From positions 248,001 through 312,000 of the forward strand of contig NZ_JASSZH010000009.1 in NCBI RefSeq assembly GCF_030271165.1: DNA of 64,000 nt, in the 5' to 3' direction. Source of the stretch: Psychromicrobium xiongbiense. GTDB lineage: Bacteria > Actinomycetota > Actinomycetes > Actinomycetales > Micrococcaceae. Shown here in pieces: positions 28,401 to 36,191 of the stretch (its first letter is position 1; every line of letters begins with the position of its first letter). A program made the position numbers and the translations under genes. The notes under the pieces are model-generated. The model worked only from the letters and a program-made list of their open reading frames with translations. It was not told the DNA's origin and ran no database searches.

Positions 28401-28696
28401 TCGCCCTGACCCCGATGGCGCTCGGTGTGACCGGCGGTGGCGGATTCATTTCTCAGCCGCTGGCGATTGTGGTGATCGGCGGCCTCGTCTCCTCCACTGC
28501 GCTGACGTTGGTCCTGGTGCCCGTGCTCTACCGCCTGGTGGAGGGGCGCCGCGAACGGCGACAGTTGCTCAAGGACCTGCAGGTGATGCCGACTCCGGCA
28601 GCGTCCGAGGGCGGGGCTCACCAGCCCCCGCTCTTCCAGGACTGGACCACGGGCGCTATTCCGAAAGTTCGCGGGCGGCGGTCTGCCGATTCCTGA
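25475..28696 (+). CDS. RND-superfamily efflux permease (AcrB-like)
   Basis: A 1073-residue proton-driven exporter with twelve predicted membrane helices and two large extracytoplasmic loops (about residues 32-330 and 560-850). The TM4 proton-relay motif is GRVVDDSIVVIENIKRH near residue 395 (two Asp as in AcrB); the second half repeats the pattern with LVGIVVTNAIVLIDLI. In a monoderm cell there is no outer-membrane partner and no adaptor gene is nearby, so it probably works alone. GGAG lies 5-8 nt before the ATG. The C-terminal 41 nt overlap, antisense, with the MFS gene. The substrate is unknown. Confidence 0.92.
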   Translation: MFRLATLSLGNRALIALVTVFVAVFGVISMGSLKQELIPSLEFPQITVVTAMNGASPEVIDAQVSRPLETALNAVENLDSSTSTSRSGMSTISLSFTYGTNMDRARNQIDRAIANVRAKLPNGTDPQAVAGSISDLPILYLAVSSDKSLAELSNDLQRIAVTKLLKVDGVRGVDVTGATGQHLQITPDPAKLAAAGVSVSAISDALKNNGGLVPAGTITDQGQSLSVQVGSPVDSVDAVKALPLGGAKGGTVTTIGSVADVSLQDNPTTSITRTNGQPTLALSVTKKPDADTVTVSHAVSAQLPDLSAELGAHATFTSVFDQAPFIEKSIKDLGTEGLLGLGFAVVVILVFLLSVRSTLVTAISIPLSLLVTLIGLWGFRYSLNILTLGALTIAIGRVVDDSIVVIENIKRHMTYTPDRLVAIKEAIREVAGAVTASTLTTVAVFAPIAFVGNVAGELFRPFAITVTIALLASLLVALTIVPVLAYWFLRPGKQSATSVTPAEAAATMAAVEEKERRGLLQRSYLPILHTTQKHPWWTVSVGLVILVGTFAMLPLLPQNLLGNSGQNSLSITETMPAGTSLDATSKAASTVESALHGVDGVQDVQVTIGNASGGFASYFSAGATSAKFQVVTDASKDQTKIQQGVQAALDGLKNAGTLTVSSSGGGFGVSSTVDVTVKAATSDDLQRGNDTVLQALKEVPGARDVSSNLSAANPVVQVSIDRAKVVAAGLNEQQVAGILAATVSPIPAGTVRVGTVDYQVQIGKGTTFSSLDALANAPIPTPAGPVPLSALASVKQVNVPTSITSSNGQRSARISLTPTGSDLSSLSSAVQKKLDSLSLPAGVSTSLGGATTQQRDSFSQLGLALLAAVAIVYVIMVAAFKSLIQPLILLVSIPFAATGAIGLLLITRVPLGLPSLIGMLMLVGIVVTNAIVLIDLINQSRKSAPGRPALAVAAAIEHGARHRLRPILMTALATVFALTPMALGVTGGGGFISQPLAIVVIGGLVSSTALTLVLVPVLYRLVEGRRERRQLLKDLQVMPTPAASEGGAHQPPLFQDWTTGAIPKVRGRRSADS

Positions 28697-30185
28697 GCCG
28701 GCCGGTCCTGAGCGGGCCGCCAAACGCAGCTTTGGGAACCACCAGAAGCGCTGCGGCCGAGAGCACCGCGGTCAGCGCGCAGATGCTCCACACCGTCAGG
28801 TAACCGGCCAGCGGAGCGGCCTGCCCCTCCCCCACCCCCGGCGCAGTGATTCCATGGGCAAGGGCGATACCGAAAATGCAGGAGGCGAAAGAACCGCCCA
28901 GCGTTTTGGTGGCATTGGTGGCGCCCGTGGCCATCCCGGTTTGGTGCAGAGGTGCCGCCGCTGCCGCAGCCGCAGGCAGGGCGGCAACCAGCGCTCCGGA
29001 GCCCAGACCGGCGATCACCATATTGAGCAACACCTGCACCAGCTGGTCGTGGAACGGCAGGAACAGCCCGTAGCCCAGAGCCACCACAAGCGCCGCGATG
29101 ATCAGCGTGCGCCGGGGACTGAGCCGCGCCGCCAGCCACGGGAACACCAGGGCGCCGGCCACCATCGCCAGGACGTAGACCCCGATCAGCACCGAGACCA
29201 GGCCTGCCCCCACACCCAGCCCGTAGCCCGCCGTGGCAGGATCCGTACGGGCAAAGGTGGACAGCGGAATCTGAGCACCGAGTACCGACACCCCGAAGAG
29301 AAAAGCCGTGAGCATCACTGGCCACAGCGTGGGTCTGGCGAGTAGCCGCACATCGATCAGGGGCTCACTCCGGCGCATCTCGTAACGTGCGAACGGAAGC
29401 AGTGCGAGCAGGCCGACCGCCACCAGTACCCAGGCCCACCAGGTGCCGGGGCCACTGAGTCGCATCAGGGTGAGCCCACCGGTGATGCCCAGCAGTGACA
29501 GGGCTGCCAGCACGAAGCCACCGCCATCGATGCGGCCGCGACTCGCGCCGTTTGCGCTGCGATCGCCAGTCCGGGCATCAGCACCGGTATCCGATGTCGA
29601 TGGCGCGGGCACGCCCTTCCAGATGGCCACGAAGCAGGCACTCACGCAGAGCGCAGGAAAGGCCAGGACCAGCCAGAGCTGATCTGCCCAGAGGCTACCC
29701 AGCACCCCGGAGAGCAGCGCCCCCACGATCACTCCGCCCTCGAGGGCAGCCACCAGGACACCCGTGGCGCGGCGGGTGAGGGCGGCAGGATCCTGGGCCA
29801 GCTGGCTCCGGGAGTAGATCAGGGCCACTTCCAGCGGCAGCCAGACCACATAGAACCCCTGCACGGCCCAAGCCATAAGAAAGACCCAGAAAGTGGGCGC
29901 AAAGGCCACGCCCCAGCAGGCTACCGCGGTGATGGCAGTGGAGATCAGCAGGATTTTACGGTGCCCGAGCAGATCGCCCCAGGTGGCCAGCAACGGGACC
30001 ACCAGGGCACTGACCAGCAGCTGGGCTGCCTCAAACCAGTTGACGTCGGCATCGTGAATGCCCAGTCTGCGGGCCACATCGCTCCAGAGGGGAACGTAGT
30101 ATCCCTGCAGAATCCCGGAGGTGAGCTCGACCAGCACCAGAAACCCCACCACTGCCGCCGCTGGTCCGAAGAGCCGTCCCTTCAC
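28656..30185 (-). CDS. MFS multidrug-type transporter
   Basis: A 509-residue member of the 14-helix drug:proton antiporter group. LLATWGDLLGHRKILLIS near residue 65 is the loop 2-3 signature (GxLaDrxGrkrxl variant), and TGMATGATNATKTLGGSFA matches motif C-side segments of the second half. GTG 30183-30185 was chosen because the protein then begins MKGRLFGPAAAVVG shortly before TM1; the open frame extends further but has no support. It diverges from a marR gene 157 nt away, the usual arrangement for a MarR-controlled pump, and its 3' end overlaps the RND gene by 41 nt. Confidence 0.9.
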   Translation of the reverse strand: MKGRLFGPAAAVVGFLVLVELTSGILQGYYVPLWSDVARRLGIHDADVNWFEAAQLLVSALVVPLLATWGDLLGHRKILLISTAITAVACWGVAFAPTFWVFLMAWAVQGFYVVWLPLEVALIYSRSQLAQDPAALTRRATGVLVAALEGGVIVGALLSGVLGSLWADQLWLVLAFPALCVSACFVAIWKGVPAPSTSDTGADARTGDRSANGASRGRIDGGGFVLAALSLLGITGGLTLMRLSGPGTWWAWVLVAVGLLALLPFARYEMRRSEPLIDVRLLARPTLWPVMLTAFLFGVSVLGAQIPLSTFARTDPATAGYGLGVGAGLVSVLIGVYVLAMVAGALVFPWLAARLSPRRTLIIAALVVALGYGLFLPFHDQLVQVLLNMVIAGLGSGALVAALPAAAAAAAPLHQTGMATGATNATKTLGGSFASCIFGIALAHGITAPGVGEGQAAPLAGYLTVWSICALTAVLSAAALLVVPKAAFGGPLRTGRLRNRQTAARELSE

Positions 30186-30341
30186 CCTCGCTGCCCGCCC
30201 TTCGCTGATCGGCAGTGCCCAGGGCTGGCATTGCCGCCGGGAATACCTACTGCCGGTGTGGTCGTTGATCTGAGTACTCGATGCAAACGCATATACTAAG
30301 AGGCCAACAGTGCGCCTCCCTGCCGAAAGAAGGACCGACTC

Positions 30342-30860
30342 ATGCAGACCGGCACCCTCACTGTGGGCGACAGTACAACAGAGGCTGCCACTCACACCAC
30401 CCCTGCACTGAGTCGGGCCACCCACCGTCGGCTCAGCACCTCTGCCTGGGAAGCGCTCTTCCGCGCCCAGGTGGCGGTGAACCGCCGGCTGCAGCGTGAT
30501 GCCGTGTTCAAAGAACTGAGCATGCACGAGTACGACGTGCTGTACACCCTCTCAAAATGCCCCACCACCCGGTTGCGGCTCAATGAGCTCAATCGCTATG
30601 TACTCCTGACGCAGCCCAGCATTTCCCGGCTGGTGGAGCGACTGGAGGCCCGCGGTCTGCTGAGTCGACGGACCGCCGATGACGACCGGCGCGGCGTACT
30701 GGTGGGCCTGACCGAGGCCGGGCTGGAGCTGCAGCGCAGCGTGGGCCGCGAGCACGTCAAGGACATTCACGCCGTGATGTCACACGGACTCGATGCCGAT
30801 GAACTGGCCCAGCTGGAACGGCTGACGCGCAAACTCGCCGCCTCGCTCGAGCGGGACTGA
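30342..30860 (+). CDS. MarR-family transcriptional regulator
   Basis: A 172-residue winged-helix regulator. About 45 N-terminal residues precede the core; the recognition helix region is LNELNRYVLLTQPSISRLVERL and the wing is RTADDDRRGVLVGLTEAG. The start ATG has GAAGGA 7 nt upstream. It is divergent from the MFS pump, which it probably represses. The shared 156-nt intergenic region has an A+T-rich stretch at 30273-30297 with weak dyad symmetry that could be its operator. Confidence 0.93.
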   Translation: MQTGTLTVGDSTTEAATHTTPALSRATHRRLSTSAWEALFRAQVAVNRRLQRDAVFKELSMHEYDVLYTLSKCPTTRLRLNELNRYVLLTQPSISRLVERLEARGLLSRRTADDDRRGVLVGLTEAGLELQRSVGREHVKDIHAVMSHGLDADELAQLERLTRKLAASLERD

Positions 30861-30898
30861 GCCGGACAAGGACTGAGCTGATCAACCGCTGAGTTGAC

Positions 30899-31702
30899 TC
30901 AGCCCATCACGACCAGGGCGGAAGGATCTTCCTCGGGCAACTCGCCGTCCACCACGGCGGAAACGCTGAGCTCCTTGAGCGAGGCCGAGCCGCCCACCGT
31001 GGACAGAAAAGCGGTATCCGAGCCGTCGCGCCCGGTGGAAATTCTCACCATGGAAGCGCGCGGTGCCAGACCGGTGGCATCGAGGACATACCAACTGCCG
31101 TCCACCCAGGCCTCCGCCACCGCATGGAAGTCCATCGGCGCCAGCCCCGGTGCATAGACTGCCGCCAACCGGGCCGGCACGTCCTTGGCCCGCAACATGG
31201 AGACCACCAGATGGGCAAAGTCCCGGCAGACGCCCCGCCGTGCCAGCAGCGCTTCGACTGCCCCGTCGGTGCCCCGGGACGAACCACTGATGTACCGCAG
31301 TTCCTGCGCTACCCATACCCGGACGGCATCGAGCAGTGCCAGACCGCGCAGGCCGGGGAACTCTGCGTATGCCGTGGGCAGCAGGCGATCCGATTCGCAG
31401 TAGCGGCTGGGCCGGACATAGCGGATCAGGTCCTGTTCCGTCGTCTCTTCGTCCGCAGCCTGACCAAGGACCGTGGCGCGGTAATCGACCGTCACTTCCG
31501 CAGAATTCGGCAGATCCAGGGCAAAGAGCCTGCCCCCATGAACATCCACGAGCTCGCGGTAGTCGAGCTCGGTCTCACCGGAACGGATGCTCAGCTCCTC
31601 CTCCAGGGAGTCATAGCCCAGCTGGGCCACCGCGAGATTGAGCACCACCGCTGTCTGCGGTTGAACGGTGAAAACCAGGCGCGAGGCAACCGAACGCTGC
31701 AC
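30899..31702 (-). CDS. Transglutaminase-like protein
   Basis: A 267-residue soluble protein. An N-terminal beta-rich domain (about 1-120) of the kind found in bacterial transglutaminase-like proteins is followed by the core with catalytic Cys in RRGVCRDFAHL, His in DFHAVAEAWV and Asp in WYVLDATGLAPR. It starts at GTG 31702 with AAGGAG 5 nt upstream. No signal peptide is seen, so the action is cytosolic; it may be an amidase or protease rather than a cross-linker. It stands alone and converges with marR. Confidence 0.9.
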   Translation of the reverse strand: MQRSVASRLVFTVQPQTAVVLNLAVAQLGYDSLEEELSIRSGETELDYRELVDVHGGRLFALDLPNSAEVTVDYRATVLGQAADEETTEQDLIRYVRPSRYCESDRLLPTAYAEFPGLRGLALLDAVRVWVAQELRYISGSSRGTDGAVEALLARRGVCRDFAHLVVSMLRAKDVPARLAAVYAPGLAPMDFHAVAEAWVDGSWYVLDATGLAPRASMVRISTGRDGSDTAFLSTVGGSASLKELSVSAVVDGELPEEDPSALVVMG

Positions 31703-31785
31703 GGGACTCCTTGACTGTCAGATGACGATCACAGCGCCTGATGACGCTCGATGCCGCGAGTGCGGCCAGTCCATTGTACGAGCGA

Positions 31786-32595
31786 CTAGGGCTTGACCTT
31801 AAGGCTCATGATGACCGAGCGCAGGGTCTGGTATTCCGGAGTGCTCTGGAAGGCCTTGGCGGCGTCCAGCGAGTCAAAGGAGTTGTAGGAACCGTTGGCG
31901 ATCGCGGCTGAATTGATCAGCACACCATCGGCAAAGGTGTAGTACCCCACCGGCGAATAGTGCACCGCATTGTCCAGCACACAGGCATTGTAGTCAGCGC
32001 CGGCCATGGTGTCCGTCACGGCAAAAGACCCCTGGAACTGTCCACCGCCCTCAATCACCCGATAGACGAATCGGGGGCTGACCTTGTCCGCTCCGGGATC
32101 CGAAGGCAAATCCATCGGAGTGCTCTCCAGGACGGTGTATTTGAGCGGCTGCGTGCCATTGGTGCAGCTGCGATCCTGAGGCGTATCGGTCACCAGGAAG
32201 AACAGCTGGCGGGATTTCATCAGATCCGGTGGCGTCAGTACGTAGAGACGGCTCCCCTTGCCGTCCAGGTCCACTCCGGGCTTGGAACTCATGGTCCAGT
32301 CCTGTGGCAGGTCGAAGCTGGCCCGACCGTCCGGAGTCGAGAAACTCTTCCATCCTGCAGTGGAGGAAGCCCCGAACGTGGTCACCGGGATCTCCGCCTG
32401 CGGATCAGCAGCAGCACTGGTACTGCCCGCGGAGCTCGCCGTCTGTGAGGCGACGGCAGAGGAGCTGGTCGAGCTGGAGGACCCCGATTGAGCGTCACCC
32501 TGAACCGGCGTGCAGGCAGTGAGCGCCAGTAGGCTCAGCGCTGCCAGCGCTACCGCGGCTCGGTGACGGGAATCAACGGTGAATCGGGGTGTCAT
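31786..32595 (-). CDS. Hypothetical lipoprotein
   Basis: A 269-residue surface lipoprotein. Signal peptide with lipobox LLALTACTP (Cys near 28) is followed by a Ser/Ala/Thr-rich spacer (30-65), then a globular domain with GWKSFSTPDGRASFDLPQDW, a pattern seen in several actinobacterial LpqN/LpqT-like or PsbP-like lipoproteins; family membership is only a suggestion. Two further Cys (in DRSCTNG and NACVLD) could form a disulfide outside the cell. ATG 32595 has GGAGG 9 nt upstream. Its function is unknown. Confidence 0.8.
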   Translation of the reverse strand: MTPRFTVDSRHRAAVALAALSLLALTACTPVQGDAQSGSSSSTSSSAVASQTASSAGSTSAAADPQAEIPVTTFGASSTAGWKSFSTPDGRASFDLPQDWTMSSKPGVDLDGKGSRLYVLTPPDLMKSRQLFFLVTDTPQDRSCTNGTQPLKYTVLESTPMDLPSDPGADKVSPRFVYRVIEGGGQFQGSFAVTDTMAGADYNACVLDNAVHYSPVGYYTFADGVLINSAAIANGSYNSFDSLDAAKAFQSTPEYQTLRSVIMSLKVKP

Positions 32596-32698
32596 AGTTC
32601 TGTTCCTCCAGGCGGGACAGTAGGTGGTCTGGGAATGACGGACTTCATCCACATGAAAGTCTAATCGACGGGCCCGGTAAACACTCGGTGAACAGTTG

Positions 32699-32734
32699 TT
32701 TCATGACATTAATTTTCATGGACACATCGTTCAT
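32699..32734. repeat. Three TTCAT motifs at exact 15-bp spacing
   Basis: TTCAT begins at 32700, 32715 and 32730; the first two units share TTTCATG and GACA-like tails. The array lies just upstream of the likely -10 (TAGTGT, about 32741) of the HAD/phn locus. It may be the binding site of a response regulator or the RpiR protein; this is inference. Confidence 0.5.
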
Positions 32735-32754
32735 TGGCGGGCTAGTGTGCTGCT

Positions 32755-33483
32755 GTGAGTACGCGAACCCCCGACGAACTGCCCGTTCCCGCCCTGTCCC
32801 TGCTTCTGGATTTCGACGGCACGGTGGCCCTGGGCGATGGCCCTGTCTATGCCTATGCGGAAGCCGTCGGCCAGTATCTGGAACCGGCTGGACGGGACGC
32901 GCTCCACAGCACTCTCCACGCGTTCCTGACGGAGCCGGGCGGGGCCGGACTGCCCTTCATCGATGGCTACGATGCTGTCGCCCAGCTCAGTGGCTCCCAG
33001 CTCACCGACGATCAGCGCCAGGCCGCCTACCGTGCCAGTCGGGAGGCCGTCGCCCGTGGAGAAGTCCCGGTGCAGGCGCCCGAGGGACTCAGCGACTTTC
33101 TCGCCGCCATCGGCCGCAAAGCTCACCGCATCCTGCTGACCAACGCACCCCTCAACGGTGTGACCGAATCTCTTCAGTCCCTGGGCCTGACCGAGGTCAT
33201 CGACGAGATCATTCCCGATGCCGGCAAACCAGCCGGGCTGGAACGACTCCTACCGGCGCTACTCGCCGGGCGGGAACCTCAGGCTCTGCTCAGCGTCGGC
33301 GATGTCTGGATCAATGACCTCAAATACCCGGGCGCGGCTGGCTGCGCCACGGCATTTATCGACCGCTTTGACCTGCGTAGCGGCCCGACCAATCTGCGCG
33401 CTGCCCGGATCGAGGATCTGTACGCCGGCATGCTCGCCTGGGCAGAGAATCCCGCGTCCATCGTTGCCCTGCAGGCCGCCTGA
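32755..33483 (+). CDS. HAD-family phosphatase
   Basis: A 242-residue haloacid-dehalogenase hydrolase that likely removes phosphate from a small molecule in the cytosol. Motif I LLLDFDGTVALGDG, motif II ILLTNAPLNG, motif III Lys in PDAGKPAGLERLL and motif IV SVGDVWINDLKYPGAAG are all present, with a helical C1 cap between motifs I and II. The GTG start has no ribosome site, and a TAGTGT -10-like box sits 7-9 nt upstream, so the transcript may be leaderless. It begins a same-strand run through the phn transporter, metallophosphoesterase and RpiR genes, suggesting it acts on the imported compound. Confidence 0.9.
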   Translation: MSTRTPDELPVPALSLLLDFDGTVALGDGPVYAYAEAVGQYLEPAGRDALHSTLHAFLTEPGGAGLPFIDGYDAVAQLSGSQLTDDQRQAAYRASREAVARGEVPVQAPEGLSDFLAAIGRKAHRILLTNAPLNGVTESLQSLGLTEVIDEIIPDAGKPAGLERLLPALLAGREPQALLSVGDVWINDLKYPGAAGCATAFIDRFDLRSGPTNLRAARIEDLYAGMLAWAENPASIVALQAA

Positions 33484-33544
33484 CACCACCCATCCCACCC
33501 ACCGCACCCACCGCACGCACCACCGACACCTGAGAAGGCATTCT

Positions 33545-34555
33545 ATGAAGAAATCTCTCGCCCTCGCAGCCGCCGCGCTGCTGGGCACCATCGCTCTGGC
33601 GGGCTGTGGCGTCAGCCAGGATGCCGCCAATTCTTCCAGCGCTGGCGCTTCCGCCGCCCCCTGCACCGGCACCAGTACCGACTCGGCGGCAGCCCCCACG
33701 GAGCTCACTCTGGCCCTGGTCCCCTCGGGCGACGCCAAGAAGCTCGTGGAGACGGTCAAGCCTCTCGAAGCCGCGCTCACCCAGCGCCTGGGCATCCCGG
33801 TGCACGGCGTGATCACCGCGGACTATCAGGCTGCGGTGGAGGCGATCGGTTCCAATAAGGCACAGATCGGCATGCTGCCTTCGCTTCAGATGAGCCAGGC
33901 CTGTGACAAATACGGCGCCAAGCCTGCCCTGCAGACCCAACGCAAGACCAAGAGCAGCTACGCCGCCCAGCTCTTCACCAACAACCCCTCCAAGTATTGC
34001 AAGGACACCCCGGCTCCGGGGCCGAACGGCATGCTGTACTGCAATGGGACGGCCAGCGGCAATGGTCCTGCCGGGCTGGATTCCATCTCCAAGATCAAGG
34101 GAGCCAAGGTCGCCATGCTTTCCTCCGCCTCCCCCGCAGGGTACATCTTCCCGGTGGCGGCGATGAAGGCACAGGGGCTGTCCATCGATGACGTCACCCC
34201 GATCAAGGTGCAGGCCAATGACGCCTCGGTACTGGCCGTGTACAAGGGCGATGCCGAGGTCGGCTTCAGCTACTGGGACGCCCGCGAAGTCGTCAAAAAG
34301 GACAACCCGGATGTGGGTCAGAAGGCCGTGGTCTTCGCCCTGACTGACGAGGTGCCCAACGATGGCGTCTCCTTGAGCTCCAAACTCAGCGCAGAGTGGC
34401 AGAAGAAGATCTCCGACGCCATGCTGGACTACGCCAAAACCCCGGACGGAGTCGCAGCGCTGACCGCGATCTACCAGATCACCGGCCTGGTTCCGGCCGA
34501 TGTGGCGAGCCTGAAGAAGACGCAGGACGCCGCGCGTTCCATCGGGCTCGGCTAG
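33545..34555 (+). CDS. phnD: PhnD-type phosphonate/organophosphate-binding lipoprotein
   Basis: Extracytoplasmic binding protein of 336 residues for a phosphate-containing ligand. Signal and lipobox LLGTIALAGCG; the family core begins LTLALVPSGDAKKLVETVKPLEA, followed by ADYQAAVEAIGSNKAQIGMLP, KGAKVAMLSSASPAGYIFP and DAEVGFSYWDAREVV. Two Cys (KYCKDT and LYCNGT) may form a disulfide. ATG 33545 with AGAAGG 7 nt upstream. The leader 33484-33544 is an A/C-only-like, CACC-rich stretch. It overlaps phnC by 1 nt. Confidence 0.92.
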   Translation: MKKSLALAAAALLGTIALAGCGVSQDAANSSSAGASAAPCTGTSTDSAAAPTELTLALVPSGDAKKLVETVKPLEAALTQRLGIPVHGVITADYQAAVEAIGSNKAQIGMLPSLQMSQACDKYGAKPALQTQRKTKSSYAAQLFTNNPSKYCKDTPAPGPNGMLYCNGTASGNGPAGLDSISKIKGAKVAMLSSASPAGYIFPVAAMKAQGLSIDDVTPIKVQANDASVLAVYKGDAEVGFSYWDAREVVKKDNPDVGQKAVVFALTDEVPNDGVSLSSKLSAEWQKKISDAMLDYAKTPDGVAALTAIYQITGLVPADVASLKKTQDAARSIGLG

Positions 34556-35373
34556 TGACGAACAGATCAGCCGACGTGGCCGGGGCGGACATCCGCTTCG
34601 ACCACGTCGGCGTCAGTTACTCCAATGGGTTCGTCGGCCTCAAGGAGGTGAACCTGAGTATTCCTGCGGGCCAGATGGTGGGCATAGTGGGTCTTTCCGG
34701 AGCCGGAAAATCGACCCTGATCCGGACCATCAACGGGCTGGTGCCGGTCACCAGCGGTGAGCTCACCGTGGGTGAGCGCGAGCTCTCCTCGCTCCGCGGC
34801 CGGAGCCTGCGGGAACTGCGCTCCGAGGTCGGGATGATCTTCCAGAGTTTCAATCTGGCCCGCCGCACCACGGTGCTCAACAATGTCCTGATGGGACGCC
34901 TGCATGCGACCCCGGCCTGGCGTTCGCTCCTGGCCGCCTGGAAGAAGGATGACGTCGAGCTGGCCATGGAGGCTCTGGAGCGGGTGGAAATCGTCTCCAA
35001 GGCCTACGAAAAGGCCTCCAGTCTCTCCGGTGGTCAGCAACAACGCGTCGCCATCGCGCGCACTCTGGCACAGAAGCCGCGGGTTATTCTGGCCGATGAG
35101 CCGGTCGCCTCGCTGGACCCGCCCACGTCTCATGTCGTGATGCGGGATCTACAAGGAATCAATGCCGAGCTGGGCATCACCGTCGTGGTGAACCTGCACT
35201 TCCTGGACCTGGCTCGTCGGTACTGCGATCGCCTGATCGGCCTTCGCGCCGGTGAGGTCGTCTTTGACGGTCCGGGCGCGGAGGCGGATGAGGCGGTGTT
35301 TGAGAGTATCTACGGCCGCTCCCTGACCGCCGAGGACGTCCTGGACGCTACCGTGCCCGAGCTGGACTCATGA
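34555..35373 (+). CDS. phnC: Phosphonate/organophosphate ABC transporter ATPase
   Basis: A 272-residue importer ATPase. Walker A GLSGAGKSTL near residue 45, Q-loop MIFQSFNL, signature SLSGGQQQRVAIAR, Walker B RVILADEPVASLDP, and the switch His in VVNLHFLDLARRY; this NLH form is typical for PhnC. It starts at GTG 34555, whose first base is the last base of the phnD TAG, and overlaps phnE by 4 nt, so phnDCEE are tightly coupled. Confidence 0.94.
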   Translation: MTNRSADVAGADIRFDHVGVSYSNGFVGLKEVNLSIPAGQMVGIVGLSGAGKSTLIRTINGLVPVTSGELTVGERELSSLRGRSLRELRSEVGMIFQSFNLARRTTVLNNVLMGRLHATPAWRSLLAAWKKDDVELAMEALERVEIVSKAYEKASSLSGGQQQRVAIARTLAQKPRVILADEPVASLDPPTSHVVMRDLQGINAELGITVVVNLHFLDLARRYCDRLIGLRAGEVVFDGPGAEADEAVFESIYGRSLTAEDVLDATVPELDS

Positions 35374-36191
35374 GTACGCCCGCCGCTGTTTCATCAGGAG
35401 GGCCATCCCGGGCACGGGCTCGTCCCGTGAAACCGAAGACCTGGGGCCGCACCGTGGCGATCATCGCCGTGCTGCTGGCGATCACCGTCTGGGCCGGGAT
35501 CGGCGTGGGTGTTGATCTGCCCGCCATCGTGAGTAATTTCGGCAATGCCTGGGGCAATATCGTCCAGCTGACCCAGCCGGACTACGGCTTCATCCCGAAA
35601 ACCATCCCTGCCCTGCTCGAGACGCTCTCGATGGCGGTCATCGCCACGGCACTCGGAGCGGCGGTCTCGCTGCCGCTGAGCTTTCTGGCATCCCGGGCCA
35701 CCAATCCCTACGGGCCGGTGCTGGTGGTGGTTCGTACGGTACTGAACGTCGTCCGGTCCGTCCCGGACATCCTCTATGCGGCCATTCTGGTGGCGATTGT
35801 GGGCGTCGGTGCACTCTCCGGCATCATGGCCCTCTTCCTGTTCAATGTCGGCATCATCGTCAAGCTGATCTCTGAAGCTCTCGATGGCGAGGACCTCGGG
35901 GCCCAGGAGGCTGCCCTGGCCGCCGGGGCCACCTGGTTCTCCGCCAACCGCGCGGCGATGCTCCCTCAGATACTGCCCGCTTTTGCCTCGCAGGTGCTCT
36001 ACACCTTCGAAATCAACATCCGCGCCTCGGCCGTGATCGGCCTGGTGGGAGCTGGTGGCCTGGGCGTGCTGATCGATAATGTGCGCAGCTTCTTCCGCTA
36101 TCACGAACTCTCGATGATCATTGTGGAGATTCTCGTCATGGTGATGGTGCTGGAATCGTTCTCCGCCTGGCTCCGTAAGAGGCTCGTCTGA
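35370..36191 (+). CDS. phnE: PhnE-type ABC permease, first subunit
   Basis: A 273-residue membrane subunit. A cytosolic N-terminus rich in Pro/Arg, one helix at about 30-50, then five to six helices. The permease EAA loop is seen in GEDLGAQEAALAAGATWF...LPQI near residue 175, and INIRASAVIGLVGAGGLGVL is the family signature near 215. ATGA overlap with phnC; the stop TGA shares its last base with the ATG of the second permease. It pairs with the next gene as a heterodimeric channel. Confidence 0.93.
   Translation: MSTPAAVSSGGPSRARARPVKPKTWGRTVAIIAVLLAITVWAGIGVGVDLPAIVSNFGNAWGNIVQLTQPDYGFIPKTIPALLETLSMAVIATALGAAVSLPLSFLASRATNPYGPVLVVVRTVLNVVRSVPDILYAAILVAIVGVGALSGIMALFLFNVGIIVKLISEALDGEDLGAQEAALAAGATWFSANRAAMLPQILPAFASQVLYTFEINIRASAVIGLVGAGGLGVLIDNVRSFFRYHELSMIIVEILVMVMVLESFSAWLRKRLV

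Noticed and set aside
30273-30297. Operator for the MarR protein
   Set aside because: The position is right and the stretch is A+T-rich, but dyad symmetry is too weak (about four pairs per arm) to list as a site.
33484-33544. CACC-rich stretch before phnD as a repeat array
   Set aside because: It is low-complexity (CCCACC/GCACC) with no regular period; probably only an unstructured leader.
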